A stretch of DNA of 17,500 nt from Chromera velia (Eukaryota > Sar > Chromeraceae), in contig JAHBMJ010005954.1 in assembly GCA_018398765.1 (NCBI GenBank), positions 9,216 to 26,715 on the forward strand, written 5' to 3'. Within the stretch, counting starts at the first letter, position 1; every line of letters begins with the position of its first letter. The translations under genes and the position numbers were made by a program. Positions 1-10,722 of this stretch are shown one piece after another. The notes below the pieces were generated by a model that saw nothing but the letters and a program-made list of their open reading frames with translations, made no database searches and had not been told where the DNA came from.

Positions 1-118
1 CCCCCCCGTCTTTCTCATCTCTCTCTCGACTGTCCTCCTTGTTTCCCCGTTTCTCTGTTATCTACTCCTTTGTGTTAATTCTGCCATTGTTGCTGTGGTG
101 CCCCCCCGGTTGCCCCTG

Positions 119-142
119 TTTTATTTTGTTTTGTTTTGTTTG
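119..142. repeat. short (TTTTG)n run
   Basis: A short pentanucleotide run, TTTTG repeated about four times with one leading TTTTA variant. It is a simple sequence with no coding content. Confidence 0.7.
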
Positions 143-722
143 GTCGGTTCACTCCCACGTGCTCCCTCCTGTGCGTGCTCTGCAGTTTGGTCCAGTGGTA
201 TCTGCCTGTATGTCTCGATACAACGACAGCCCCGCCTGGCGAAGAGGATGAACAGGAGGAATGTGGGTGGTCTAGAAGGGAGGCAACGGGCGGGGAGAGA
301 ACGAAGAAAGAAGAGGACGCTGCAGTCGTCTGCTGAGTCACTGCTGTGATGATGTTCACCCTCTTTCCAGTCGACAACGCGACGACAGTGGGGGACAGGA
401 GGGGAAAGAGTCGCGACCGCCTCCTTCGCTCCCTCCGTTTTCCAGTCAACTAGTCACCGTGCGTGCGTGCGTGAGGCCCCCCCCCGACAGACGGACACTT
501 GAGAATGGGCGCGACCCAGCCCCTGTTTCCTCTTTTTTTGTCTCCTTAATTGTTCTCTGTCATCTTCTTGGAAGAGGGCCGGGGGGGGAGAGAGAGGGAG
601 AGAGAGTATGGGGGACAGGTTTTGACGGTCTTCTCTTTTGTGTCTGCTCCGTCCGTCAAGGTAGAGAGAGACTGGGATTTCTTGATCGACTGAAAGGCGA
701 GAGGAGGAGAGGCACTTATCGG

Positions 723-760
723 TTTCTTTCTTTCTTTCTTTTTTTCTTTCTTTCTTTCTT

Positions 761-799
<39 letters not shown>

Positions 800-810
800 C
801 TTTCTTTCTC
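723..810. repeat. (TTTC)n-(TC)n-(TTTC)n microsatellite
   Basis: A compound microsatellite. TTTC units run to about 765, a near-perfect TC dinucleotide tract runs to about 795, and TTTC units follow again. The tract is pure pyrimidine on the + strand, so mirror-repeat triplex (H-DNA) folding is possible in principle. It produces false Ser/Phe/Leu frames and, on the minus strand, Lys/Glu/Arg frames. Confidence 0.95.
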
Positions 811-925
811 TCCCTGTTCTTCCTTTCGAGTCGGTCCGGGGAGGTCTGCGTTTCTGTGCATGTCATGTGGGAGTGGGAGGAAAGGGTGATGGAGAGTGTG
901 TGTGTGGTCCTGGCTTCAATCAAAT

Positions 926-963
926 CTTCTTTCTTTCTTTCTTTCTTTCTTTCTTTTCTTTCT
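926..963. repeat. (TTTC)n microsatellite
   Basis: About nine TTTC units with one interruption near the 3' end. It is the same motif family as the array about 120 bp upstream. Confidence 0.95.
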
Positions 964-1189
964 GTCTGTGTTTCTTCTTGATCAGTCGACAGAGAGCGAG
1001 GAGGGTAGAGGAGAAGATCAAAAGATAGGAGCGAAAATTCATGCGCGCATTCACTCACTCACTCATGTCCACCCTCGGTGCAAAGGGGGGAGGGAGGAAG
1101 ATATGGCCTTCGGGCTTGCTTGCTCGTTGTCGCTCTTTTCCTTCCGACTTCCTCAACGCACCAACAGTCGACCTTCATAGGGAGTCTGA

Positions 1190-1223
1190 CTGGAAGGAAA
1201 GAAAGGAAGGAAAGAAAGAAAGT
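1190..1223. repeat. (GGAA/GAAA)n purine microsatellite
   Basis: Alternating GGAA and GAAA units on the + strand. This is one of the few places in the first 2 kb where the purine strand is the + strand. Confidence 0.85.
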
Positions 1224-4200
1224 GGACAATAAAGATGAAGAGATCAAAGGCAGGCGATCTTGTCTTGTCAGCTCTTTTTGCTTGCAGTCCCTTTCACCCT
1301 GCATGTTTGTGTGAGAGTGGGGGGATGGATGGATCGACTGAAGGACTCAAGGTGTGAGAGAGAGAGAGCAGGTTGAGATTGGCGAGATGGCTGGCCGGAC
1401 TGTCTCCGTGTCTCCCTCTCTGTTTCTCTCTCGAAAGTCTTTCTCTCATGTGGTTTCTCTCCAACCCCCCTCCCGTCCATCTCCTTTTATTTTCCTGGCC
1501 GGTCGGGTTGTGTGTGTTGGAAGGAAGGCTTTCATCCAGGCAAGCAGGCAGAGGTGAAGAGTGCGGAGTGCGTCTCAGATGGACTTTGCCTCTGACTGGC
1601 GGATGTGAAGTTTCTTTCTCTCTTACATGCAGACGTCTACAAAGAGCGGGGACAAAAGGGGAAAAGTAAACGGAATAAAGTGGTTCTTGATTTATGCAAC
1701 CTTTTATCATTCCTCTTCGTCTTTGCATGTATGTTCTACCTTTTTGTGTCTACCTCTTCTTGTCATAAATGGTCCTTCAATGCATGCGTGAATGAATGGA
1801 AAGAAAAGAAACAAACCAGGGGACACTGGAGAGAACGAACAAAACAAAAGACAGCAACGAAGACGAAAAGACAACGAAAGAAAGTCTTCCGACAGTCTTC
1901 ATCGATGCCTGGGCGCCTTTCGCGTCTCATCCCCCGGTATGCGCACACCTGACTCCCTTCGATTGAGAAGGGTAAAAAAAGGAAAGAGACAGACCTTCGA
2001 AATTTCTCGCGATTTGACAAACAAAACGAGTCTCTAGCAAGTCCCTGAGCGGAATGTTCGGATGTCATCCTCTTTTCTCCCGTGATTGATCGATCAGTGA
2101 GGGAAAGCGAGGGAACGAACTAACTTTTCCCACTCCTTCTTCTCTTCTCCCGTAGCTCTTGTCATCCTTGTTCCTTCCGCTCGTCTCTTCTGCTTACGCA
2201 CATGCACAAGCTCCCTTCCTGATGCCACCTGCGAAGAGAGTGAGTGAGTGGGTTGATAGATTGGGGCAAGTGGTGGCCTGGGAGGGTGAGGGCGGGTGGG
2301 AGGGGAGGGAATCAGTTCGGCTCCCTTCTGCTTGACTGGATTGACGACAAACGAACAAAAGAGGACCTGAGTCCGAATCTTCGACGCACCTTAGATCCTA
2401 AGGTTTCCTTGTACGGTCATCCCTCGCAACTTTCTTCTTTCTTGCATGCATTCCTTCCTTGTTTCCTTCCTTCCTGTCTTCCTTCGTCTGTATGTTTCTT
2501 TTCATAGATGACTCTGCTTTTTCCTGTCTTTTTCTTTCCTCCGTGCTTGGCTTCTTCCCTGTTTCTCTACCTTCTTCCACATTTTGGTTGTGTTCGTGAC
2601 CTCATTTGCGTTAATACGTCCAGTGACCAAGAGCTCCTTTGTGGCCTTCCTTCTCTCTTGTTGGTCTGTCAATGTGTGATGCCCCCGGTTTCTCTTTGGC
2701 CTCTTTCACCTTTTTCTCGTTTGTCTGTGAATCTTTTTCCTATCTATCCACTCGCTTCCCTTCTTGCATTTGCAGCGCCAGTGAAGTTGAATGTTCAATG
2801 CATATGAGTTTTCCTGCATGTCGATGCCGATTGACCTTTGCCATCTTTTCGTTTCCATTCTTTTTCTTCCTTCTCTCTTTCCGGTCCCTTTTCTCTCTCT
2901 CTCTGTTGATCATCATGCAGCTGACTGTCCTTGCTTTGTTTGGCTCTTTCTCTCATGTAAGTCTGTAAGAGAAAGATGCAGAGAAATACTGCCTTTCTAT
3001 TTCTCACACTGCGATTCCCCTCTCTCTTTTGCTTCACCCCTTCTCCCCTACCTGCATCTTTGTCTGACTCCCCCACTCAATCCTCTTCTAACTTTCTCTG
3101 GGCTGCGTTTCTTCCCTATTCTTGCCTTGTTTCTGCCTGCCAGAAAACAAGAAAAACACCTTTCGTCCTCGCTAACGTCAAGCAAGCAAGCAAGCAATCA
3201 ATATTGCGTGCAGCTTACCTTCGTTGTTTTATCTTCCTGGTATGGAATCGACCTGCCGTCCTGCAACAGACAGAACAATCGTTCGTTCAACAGAAGCAAG
3301 TTGCTTGCTCTCTGCGCCTCTGCGTGCGTTCTTCCTGGTTGCAAATTGGTACTACTCTTCCTGACATTTCCTTACTTCCTGACACAACGAATGACATTCT
3401 TCCTCGGGGGACGTCTGTGTTGTGCGGTCTGGCTTGCGTTCCGCAACACCAGAAGAGACGTCTCCTCTTCATCATGTGCACCGGCGTGCACTGATGTGGG
3501 GGGCGAGGGGTGGCTCGGGTACAAATAGTTCGGTCGCGCATTGCACGGCCCTCTCCATATTGAGGGAGAGAACCTTCGACGCTTTCCGACTCTCGTTTTT
3601 TCTTCACTTTCCTCTTCTCCTGCCCTGCCCTTCTACTCTTTTGAGATTGTGGGAAGGAGTGGGGAAGAAGAAAAGCGGGGTGTCGTGTTCTGACTGTTCC
3701 CGGCATCAGATTTGCGGGTTCACGTTCCCTGCTTCCATGTTACCTGATTTGATGGGTCCAAGTCTCCGTCTTTCTTCCCTTGCAAGAACGGGGTTGGTTC
3801 GCCCTGCGCGTGCCGGCTCCTTTCTCGCAACCTTTCTTCCTGTCCGGTCCGTCTGAACGATCACCGCGATCAAACAGATCGGCTCTCCGTTTCTCATCTG
3901 CCCGTCACGCGATATCTGTTGATGCATCTATGGGTAAGCGGGGGATCGCATTCGGTTAGTCTCGAAAACCTTCATGCGAACCCCTGCCGCCTTACTGACA
4001 GACAGAGGCAGCAGTTGGGTAGGCGAGGCGACAGGCAAGAAATGAAGAAGGAGAGGCGCACATGTCAATTTGATAACAGGAAGTTAAGGGACAATTCTCT
4101 TCTCATTCCTTGGCGTGCCTTTATCACGTTTTTTGTCTCTGGATGTCTTTCTCTCTATCGCTCTCTCTGTCTCAGTCTGTTTATATCTCTGCACTGTCTT

Positions 4201-4396
4201 TCTTCCTTTCAGACATTTCCTGTCTCGACTCTCTTGCTTGCTCCCCTCTCTCTGCATCCCGATCGTCCCTCAGTGTCTCCATGCCCCAGATTTAGAACAA
4301 AGATGGCTTTCTTTTATTTGGAGTAAGTCTGAATCACCTTTGATTGGCCTCGTGCTTCTTTCCTACGGCACAACAAGTTCTGTTTTTCTTGTCTTG

Positions 4397-4428
4397 CCTT
4401 TCCCTCCCTCCTTCCCTCCCTCCCTCAG
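4397..4428. repeat. (CCCT/CCTT)n microsatellite
   Basis: A pyrimidine tetranucleotide tract of CCCT units with interspersed CCTT. Confidence 0.85.
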
Positions 4429-5750
4429 TGTGCACAGTCAAACCAGAAACCGGATAGGACAACTCGGTCGTTCCCATCTCCCCACTCACTCACTTTCGCC
4501 TGTCGGACTTCGCGATGAGGGGGGCATCAAGAGATGAAGGAACGAAGAAAGGCCCTGCATGATCGCGCTCGCTCGCTCACTGCCTTTCCTTCCTTTCTTC
4601 TGAAGGAATGAGGGCATGCATGCAGAAAGGAGGAGGTTCGAAGGGAGAGAACATCCTCACCCACTTGAAAGGCCTGGGCCACTGAGGAGGATCAACCGAT
4701 GGATGGACGGACATTTTGCAGGTTGGCGTTAGAAGGAAGGAAGGAGCGTCGTTTCCTTTCTCCTTCATTTCCCTAGCTAGCTGTCTGTTCGGACAAGGTC
4801 TGCATGCCAGGACTGTTCACGCGAAGACGAGGATCACAGGCTGTCCCTCCGATGCACCAGACAACCTGCCCCGAATCTCATTCAACAGAAGAAAATTTGT
4901 GAAGCAGCGTCTTGAAATGCGTTTCGAGGGGCTGGTGTGGATAATCATTGATTGATGTCTCGATCACTTGACATTTTCCATCGGCCCAATCGAAACGTTA
5001 AAAAGGGAACAAAAAGAAACAAAAAAGACAAACGAGACACTGTTTTCCAAATTTTCAGAGGAGCTCAGGAAGGCCTGACTTGGTTTTAACGAGAGAAGAG
5101 GACCATCCAGCAGGTTTTTGAAAATCTGGATTTGTATTGTGGTCAGTCTCCTTGTTTTCCTCCTGCGTTTTAAGGCGCGCACAGTCTGTCTGTCTTGCTG
5201 TCCGTAAAGTGTTTAGAGGGAGGAAGATACACGCACTGTTCTATGTCCGTCCGGTTTTGTTCTTTCCCTTCATGCACTTGAGAACGGTCCTTACTTGCTG
5301 CCCCTCCCCGTCCCTGCCCGAAAAAGGAGAAGCACGTCGACTCTCCGTTGTACGAGAAGCTCAAAGAGAAGCGTCATGGAAGTGCAAAGAAAAAGATGGT
5401 CTAGCTCCACGGAGAGAGGCGAACGAAGGCTTTCATGGTGCTCGCTCACTTTTTGCTCCTCTCCTCTACTTCCCGTCGATGGTGTACATCCTCCTCCCGC
5501 GTTCGGCTAAATCTCTCGTCCGCTCCTCTTCTCTCCTCTCCACACGCCGCTCTGGTAGAGTTTCAGGGGGCCTGTCAACATACAGGCCTCTCTGGCTGCC
5601 CTCCCGTGCCTCCCTTTGTCCCTTCTGGTCTTTCGCACTCTTTGCTGTTGCTGTCCTTTTGTCCTTTCTCTTCACCTTTCTGTCTTTGCCTCTTTGTGCA
5701 TGAACGGAAGCAGGCATTCTGAACGTCCTGATAGAGACTTTCTTTCCTGC

Positions 5751-5772
5751 TGACTGCATGCATGCATGCATA
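5751..5772. repeat. (TGCA)n tract
   Basis: Four to five TGCA units in tandem, giving overlapping self-complementary GCATGC/TGCATGCA octamers. It is the densest example of a motif that recurs through the window. Confidence 0.85.
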
Positions 5773-5837
5773 TGCGGTGTTGTGCCTGACTGAAAGAATC
5801 AAATGTTGTGACTGCATAGCTGCTCGATGTATTAAAT

Positions 5838-5940
5838 ACATTCATTCATTCGTTCGTTCATTTATTGATTCATTCGATTCCCCTCCTTTCCTTTCCTCTC
5901 CTCCTTCCTTCCTTCCTTCGTGCTTTCCTTTCCTTCCACC
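5838..5940. repeat. (ATTC/TTCG)n followed by (CCTT)n
   Basis: Imperfect ATTC units drift into TTCG, TTTA and TTGA variants. After a short gap, a CCTT-rich tract follows. The ATTC part resembles the large arrays at 11.5-12.8 kb, but the 110-bp unit found there is absent. Confidence 0.75.
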
Positions 5941-6137
5941 CTGTTAGCGGATTCTTTCTCTCTCTCGAGGAACATGAGATTCTGTCTTCGCCTCGCCGAC
6001 AGCACAAACGCAGAGGGGGAGGGGAAGGGAAGGGAACGGAAGGGGGGCGGGGGGGTCCTTCCACGAGCAGAAGGTAAAAAAGAAACAGAGAGAATAATTA
6101 TAATGGAAGGACCCTCTGTCGCCCTTCTGACTGAATC

Positions 6138-6172
6138 CCTGCATGCCTGCCTGCCTGCATGCCTGCCTGGTT
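6138..6172. repeat. (TGCC/TGCA)n tetranucleotide repeat
   Basis: A tandem TGCC repeat with TGCA variants that create GCATGC hexamers. Confidence 0.85.
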
Positions 6173-6354
6173 GCCTGTCAGTCAGGGCCCTCTCTTCCCT
6201 TCCCGAGGAGGGCGGGTGACCGCGAGCGCCGAAGACGAACATCGACAATTCCCCCGGCAAAAGACAAGACAACAACCCAGTGAGCCTCTAAGGAGAAGGA
6301 AGAGCACAGGCGAATCAAGAGGGACGAGACGAGATGGTTGCTGTATTGATGTTA

Positions 6355-6394
6355 GGGAGGGAGGGAGGGAGGATGTTTGCTTGTTTGTTTGTTG
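6355..6394. repeat. (GGGA)n followed by (TTTG)n
   Basis: A purine GGGA tract is followed directly by TTGC/TTTG units. Confidence 0.85.
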
Positions 6395-7689
6395 GGCCTG
6401 TGACTTCTCTCCTTTCGGAAAGGATGTTGAGGTTTAAAAACCGAACAGACGTTTTCTTTCTCTCTCTTTTCAATTGCACCCTTCGCTCATTCACTCACTG
6501 CCTGCTCCTCTCCTAGACACCCGAAGGACCTTCATTGAAACAATTCTTCCTGAGCGGTTGATCGAGCGAGATCCGGCAAGTCCCTATGTGGCACCATTGT
6601 GCTCCCTCCCTCCTCAGTCCGGATGATGGGTGGATGTTCGGTTGGTTGAGTGCAGTTGACGAAAGTGGTTAGACAGAGAGACTGGGATCGTGCGTTTCTT
6701 TCGCTCGATCTCTGTCTGTCTTGCCTTCTTTCTTGATCGATCGATCTCACCGTTCCTTCTTTCCCATGATGGTTGGGGTTTTGAAAGCGCAGGGTGATTG
6801 CTCCAACTGGGCTGTCCTTCTTTCTCTTTTTCTGTCGAGGCAGAGAGAGGGAGAGAAACCAGCCCGCTTCCTCGTGAAGGTCGGTCAGTTAGCCTGCTGT
6901 CCGTCTGAATGTTCCCAGAGATCCATCCATCGATCCTTCCTTCCTTCGACAGACACATTGATTGATCGATCGATCATACCATGCAACCTCACTAATGGAC
7001 TTCCGGACCGGATTCGAAGACAAACCCAAAGATAGACAGACGTCGTTCACACAAGCAACCGGATGGGGAAGGGTAGCGGTGACGATGGAGGGAACACTGT
7101 CGTCCGTCCTTCCTTGGTTGTTCTGTATGCACACGTGTTCTTGACGGGCCCGTCTTCACCTTCGTGCCTATTTCCCTCTTATGACTTCTCATGTGCGGAC
7201 AGATTTCTACGCTTCTTTCTATCTTGTCAGCTGCTTGTTCTGTTTTGTTTGGTGTGACTGTGTCGTTGCATTGCACCACTGTGCCTTTTGTTTCATAATC
7301 ATGTCTTTTCAGTGTGCGTGCGTCCGTGTATTTCCGTGCCGTGCCAACCGATTCTCGTTTTCCTTTCCCTTTTCGTCCTTCTTCCTCGAGTTTCGCTGTC
7401 TTCCATTAATGGGTCACGAGATCTGATCGGCTTTATGCATTAACGGGTAAATCTGTCTGTCAGTCTGTCTGTCTTCTCTGTTTTCCTTCCTTCTGCTCTC
7501 AATGTTCTTTCGTGCGTGTGCGAGATGAGGGCAACAGTGCGGCAGCCAAGGAAGGAAGGAAAATGGGTTTGGTTGAGTCTCCTCTCTTTCTCTTCCTTCC
7601 TTCCTTCCTCCCTTCGGTGTTGGTCTATCTGTTGCGTCCGTCCGATGACTCTCCGGAGTCCTGATGCTGGCTCGTCTGGTGAGTCGGCG

Positions 7690-7716
7690 CGTGAGTGAAT
7701 GAGTGAGTGAGTGAAA
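7690..7716. repeat. (GAGT)n tetranucleotide repeat
   Basis: GAGT/GAAT units in tandem, a short simple-sequence tract. Confidence 0.8.
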
Positions 7717-8135
7717 GAGACTTGCGTGCAAATGTGCGAGAAAGGGAAGGCAGAGGAAGAAGCTCTTGTTCGCACGCGTAGTGCCTTCAGGTGTCTCCTT
7801 TTTTGGTCCCTTTCCCTTTCTTCTCAATCGGGCATCGTCACTCGGTCGCCTCCCTTTCTCTCTCTCTGTTTTTGTCTCTGTTGTCTTTCTTCCGAATCGC
7901 CGCTCCGTCCTTCCCCTTCCGAGGTGGCAAGGGAGAGAGGGGGGGGAGGGGGGCATTCATTCTTTGACTCCGACTCCCCTGTTCTTTCTTTCCGTTTTTC
8001 CCCTTCCTGTCTGTCTGGTCTGCTCTAGTGGGGTTGGCAGAATTGAGGGGGCTGGCGGCTTGCGAACGAGGAGACGAAACAGAGAGGGAGTTTGTCCGGC
8101 TGGGGGCTTGACTGAGACGATGCAGATTGAGAGAC

Positions 8136-8163
8136 AAAAGAAAGAAAGAAAGAAAGAAAGAGA
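8136..8163. repeat. (AAAG)n microsatellite
   Basis: About six perfect AAAG units. It is the reverse complement of the CTTT arrays seen near 730 and 930. Confidence 0.95.
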
Positions 8164-8929
8164 CAGAGAGTGAACGGGCCTGCATTTCTTTGCCCACCTA
8201 TTTTGGATCAGTCATGTGATTTGGACAGCGTCAGCCTCAAGGGACTGCAGACACACGGGTGCCCGGGCATGTTGTGTGGTGACGAAGAATGAGACCGGCA
8301 GAGGACAAAAAAAGTGGGGGCTGCACCGTAAGAGACTGACACCTAACTAAGTTCTTTCGAAACGTCCGAAGTGCAACAACAAGAAGAAGACAAGAAAGAA
8401 AAAATGCACAGGCAGCTTCCAGTCCACTCTCTCTTGGCACTGAGTGTGTGTCCTCTTTTGTCACATGCAGGTCCGTCCCGTGCCTGTCTGTTCGCATCAG
8501 TTGACGCTGGAAGTTCTCTCTTACCCTGTGCTCAGGCAAGTAATCAGAGAGAGATAGAGAATTGTGGGCATGGACACCTGTACTCTCTCACTTACTTCTT
8601 GCGTCTCAACATCAGAAAGAGAGGTAATCGGTGGAGGCAATCAGCTCGCTGTCTGTCTGGTCGTCTTCTTTTCTCGAGCTCTCTGGCTCTGACAGACGAG
8701 CATGTGGGTTTGTTTGAACTTCATGGTCCGAACCAACGTCTGTACCTGCGTGTGTTTGTTGTATGCGACGGCGATCGACTAGAGAGAAAAAGAACAAGAA
8801 GGGAAAGTCGCTGGGCATCGCGCATGTGTCAGGGCCCTCGAGGGGGAGCCTCACCATCGACACAAGGGACGCAAAGAAACCCGACGTCTTATGTCCTGGT
8901 AATGGGAATTTCACTGGAATCGACGGAAA

Positions 8930-9276
8930 CACTATTGTAACACATTTCTGCTTTCTCAATCAGTTCAGGCTTGCTGTATATAAAAAAAGTCTAACGAAAG
9001 GCGCCCTAGAAGGTGCCGTGAGTAAAAAGACGGTGAAAAGCATACAATGCCTGAGTGTTCAAAAGCACAATCCAATTTTGAAGTAGACTTTGTATCTGGC
9101 GGAATCATTCATCATCATATGCTATCGCCATTAGCCCATAAATGGGCGTCTAGCGTTAAACGGCAAGCATCTCTTTTAAAGTCATGGTTATTTTCTTTAT
9201 ATAGTTTTTTTTTTATAGTAGTTTTTCAACTAGGTTTTAGAAAAGTTTGTTTTAAATTGTTTATAGTTGGTCCTGC

Positions 9277-9307
<31 letters not shown>

Positions 9308-9950
9308 ATGTTCCGCCCTAGGGCCTTCCCGCTATGTCTATTAAATCTTATTGATTGATAATGATGAATTAGCTATAAAGATTATCATGTCCCAGGCCAC
9401 CCATATTTAAGAAAAGAAAAAAAAGAAAATTTGGCTAAAAAACTGAGGGGCTATCCAAATATTCATTTGCAACCACATAGGTCACAGCAAACTTTTTTAA
9501 GGCAGATCGACCTACAGATCGACACGCATAGAGAGCAATGAGATGATGTTCACTTTGCTTCCCTATACCTTTCTGCTGATATGCACTGATCCGAGTGGTT
9601 TTGTGAATGCAGTGAGGAGATGGAAACCCTCTTAAGGGAATCCCTAAACTTTTCTTTCTATTTTCTTCCTTAATATGCATGTCAAAGTCGGCATGTCCCA
9701 ATTAAATCTTGTGCACGCTCCAACTTCTTAAAGGTCTGTTGATACTGAACTCACTCATTCACACACGTAAGCACGGCTATTGGTACTCACTCATTCCCTC
9801 CATTCTGCACTTGCTGACTTCAAGTAACTGGCTCAGGTTGCTCAGTCACTGCATCAACAGTTAAGGCGTCGCTTCCTTCGGGTTGTTACTTCTGCCCAAA
9901 CCTGGGGTTGAAAGTCTTCTTGAGAAAGCTTTTATCGCCTTCCTCCTTGG
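8930..9950. other. AT-rich intergenic stretch with retroelement-like tails
   Basis: At about 8930 the sequence changes abruptly from pyrimidine-rich microsatellite DNA to AT-richer, more complex sequence with long T runs (9200-9270) and A runs (9410-9430). It includes a perfect inverted repeat at 9134-9147 (GCCCAT, two bases, ATGGGC), a (TTGA)n run and a second TTGATTGA a few dozen bases on. No open frame here was recognised. An 88-codon minus frame at 9435-9701 has no identifiable motif. This may be old mobile-element DNA, but no reverse transcriptase or transposase segment is visible. Confidence 0.45.
9277..9308. repeat. (TTGA)n tract
   Basis: About seven to eight TTGA units. Roughly 40 bases downstream (9330-9358) a sequence ending in TTAAATCTTATTGATTGATA carries the same unit again. 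Short tetranucleotide tails of this kind are typical of the 3' ends of some non-LTR retrotransposons. The retroelement reading is an inference; the repeat itself is directly visible. Confidence 0.8.
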
Positions 9951-9951
9951 G

Positions 9952-10722
9952 CTACCCGAAAAGTTGCTCCTCATCCTCCAGTAGCTCGATTTCGAGCTTC
10001 ATCCTACGCCCAAAGGCTCTGAACTTCTTCTTTTTCTCTTCCTTAGACTCCGCAAGGAGCGACAAGTCAGTGGAGCAGTAGTTGCCCTCGTTTGCCATAC
10101 ATTCCTCAAAATCAGTCAACTCGTTTTGAACCACGTTCCAAGACATGGTACATTTGTGTCCCGAAAAGATTCCCCCTTTCTTCTGCTGATAGTTGTCTAA
10201 CCAGTTCACGTCAAGACAGCCGTTCTTCTTGAAATCTGTGAAGGAGGTGGTAGAATAGCCATAGATCGGGCAGTACTTCCCTGTGTAGTTCACTCTGTCG
10301 ACCGATTTGCATGTGAGGATCGCATCCTTCCAGAGTTTAAGCTCGGGTTTATGGAAATCATCCTTAGCATGCTCGAAATATTCGCCCCGAGTCTTCCACC
10401 AGCTCCAGTAGTCGTAGTCGCTCTTCCTGATGATGAAGGCTTTCTCGGGGATCTTATCGGTGTGGCACTTCATAAAAGCATACCTGTCAGTCTGCCCAGC
10501 CACGAGGCCTGAAAACAGAAGACCGAAGAGGACGATCGAGTATCGTGACAGCCATCTTAAATTTTGGTCAAATCCTCTCGCCGTCTTTTGCAACTTCAGT
10601 TTTGCTTTGGTCTTGCAACTTATATAATTGTTATGTGAATTCCTCCTTTCGACCACTGCCGGACAAGAACGTAATGAGTGCACATTAATGCAGTACTTCG
10701 GAGCGTTGTTTTTATGGAGCAT
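9952..10722 (-). CDS. small cysteine-rich secreted protein, family not recognised
   Basis: The open minus-strand frame runs to a TAG at 9952-9954; its first ATG is at 10722-10720. I do not recognise the family. About 65 residues in lies a hydrophobic segment (SRYSIVLFGLLFSGLVAG) that looks like a signal peptide cleaved before QTDRY. The remaining roughly 180 residues contain seven cysteines (in MKCH, LTCK, KYCP, NGCL, HKCT, EECM, NYCS), one N-glycosylation sequon (NYT), an aromatic stretch (DYDYWSWW) and a basic C-terminal segment (KEEKKKKFRAFGRRMK). This fits an exported, disulfide-bonded protein. The start is doubtful. A TATA box at 10619-10626 lies inside the frame, and the ATG just below it (10555) is one base out of frame with the signal segment. 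A frameshift, an unseen exon or a decaying copy are all possible. After the TAG the same frame stays open for 21 codons to a TAA at 9886. Confidence 0.55.
   Translation of the reverse strand: MLHKNNAPKYCINVHSLRSCPAVVERRNSHNNYISCKTKAKLKLQKTARGFDQNLRWLSRYSIVLFGLLFSGLVAGQTDRYAFMKCHTDKIPEKAFIIRKSDYDYWSWWKTRGEYFEHAKDDFHKPELKLWKDAILTCKSVDRVNYTGKYCPIYGYSTTSFTDFKKNGCLDVNWLDNYQQKKGGIFSGHKCTMSWNVVQNELTDFEECMANEGNYCSTDLSLLAESKEEKKKKFRAFGRRMKLEIELLEDEEQLFG
10619..10626 (-). promoter_or_regulatory. TATA box of the secreted-protein gene
   Basis: The minus strand reads TATATAAG here. A consensus TATA about 30 bases before transcription would place the start near 10590, giving a leader of about 35 bases to the ATG at 10555, which sits in a strong context (AAGATGG). 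That ATG is not in the frame of the signal peptide, so the box is a plausible but unproven promoter. It argues against the ATG at 10722 as the true start. Confidence 0.45.

Larger units (their letters stand above)
1..8900. other. gene-poor, pyrimidine-rich low-complexity region
   Basis: Nearly 9 kb in which no coding region can be defended. The + strand is dominated by C/T runs (TTTC, CCTT, CTCT, CCCT), broken by shorter purine blocks (for example near 250-330, 1190-1225 and 8135-8165). Open frames here translate to runs of Ser/Phe/Leu on one strand and Lys/Glu/Arg on the other. That is the expected product of CTTT and CT repeats, and none resembles a known family. No consistent chain of exons with phase-compatible splice sites was found. 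It could be intergenic DNA, a long intron or untranslated sequence of a gene outside the window. The named microsatellites within it are listed separately. Confidence 0.6.

Noticed and set aside
186-266. Possible exon after CTCTGCAG, ending before GTGGTC, with an acidic segment
   Set aside because: It follows the TGCAG acceptor seen in the kinase gene and reads openly, but the next base is T rather than G. No partner exon in compatible phase was found.
454-1058. Open frames with long Lys/Glu/Arg (minus) or Ser/Phe/Leu (plus) runs
   Set aside because: They arise from the TTTC and TC microsatellites and have no recognisable domain outside the repeat.
8471-8760. Possible exons after CATGCAG (8471-8535) and after CTGACAG (from 8697)
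   Set aside because: The first could end at a GC-type donor (AG followed by GCAAGT). No phase links it to the second without a stop codon, and no family was recognised.
9435-9701. An 88-codon minus-strand open frame
   Set aside because: Its listed first codon is TTG, the first ATG comes eight codons in, there is no motif or promoter, and chance frames of this size are common in the window.
9886-9954. UAG read as an amino acid (ciliate-type code) to extend the secreted protein by 21 codons
   Set aside because: Twenty-one open codons after a stop are expected by chance. The other gene gives no support for a changed code.
10508-10532. A 25-base micro-intron that would put the ATG at 10555 in frame
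   Set aside because: It has GT and TTTTCAG ends and restores frame, but it is far shorter than the other introns (81-573 bp) and would delete the hydrophobic signal segment.
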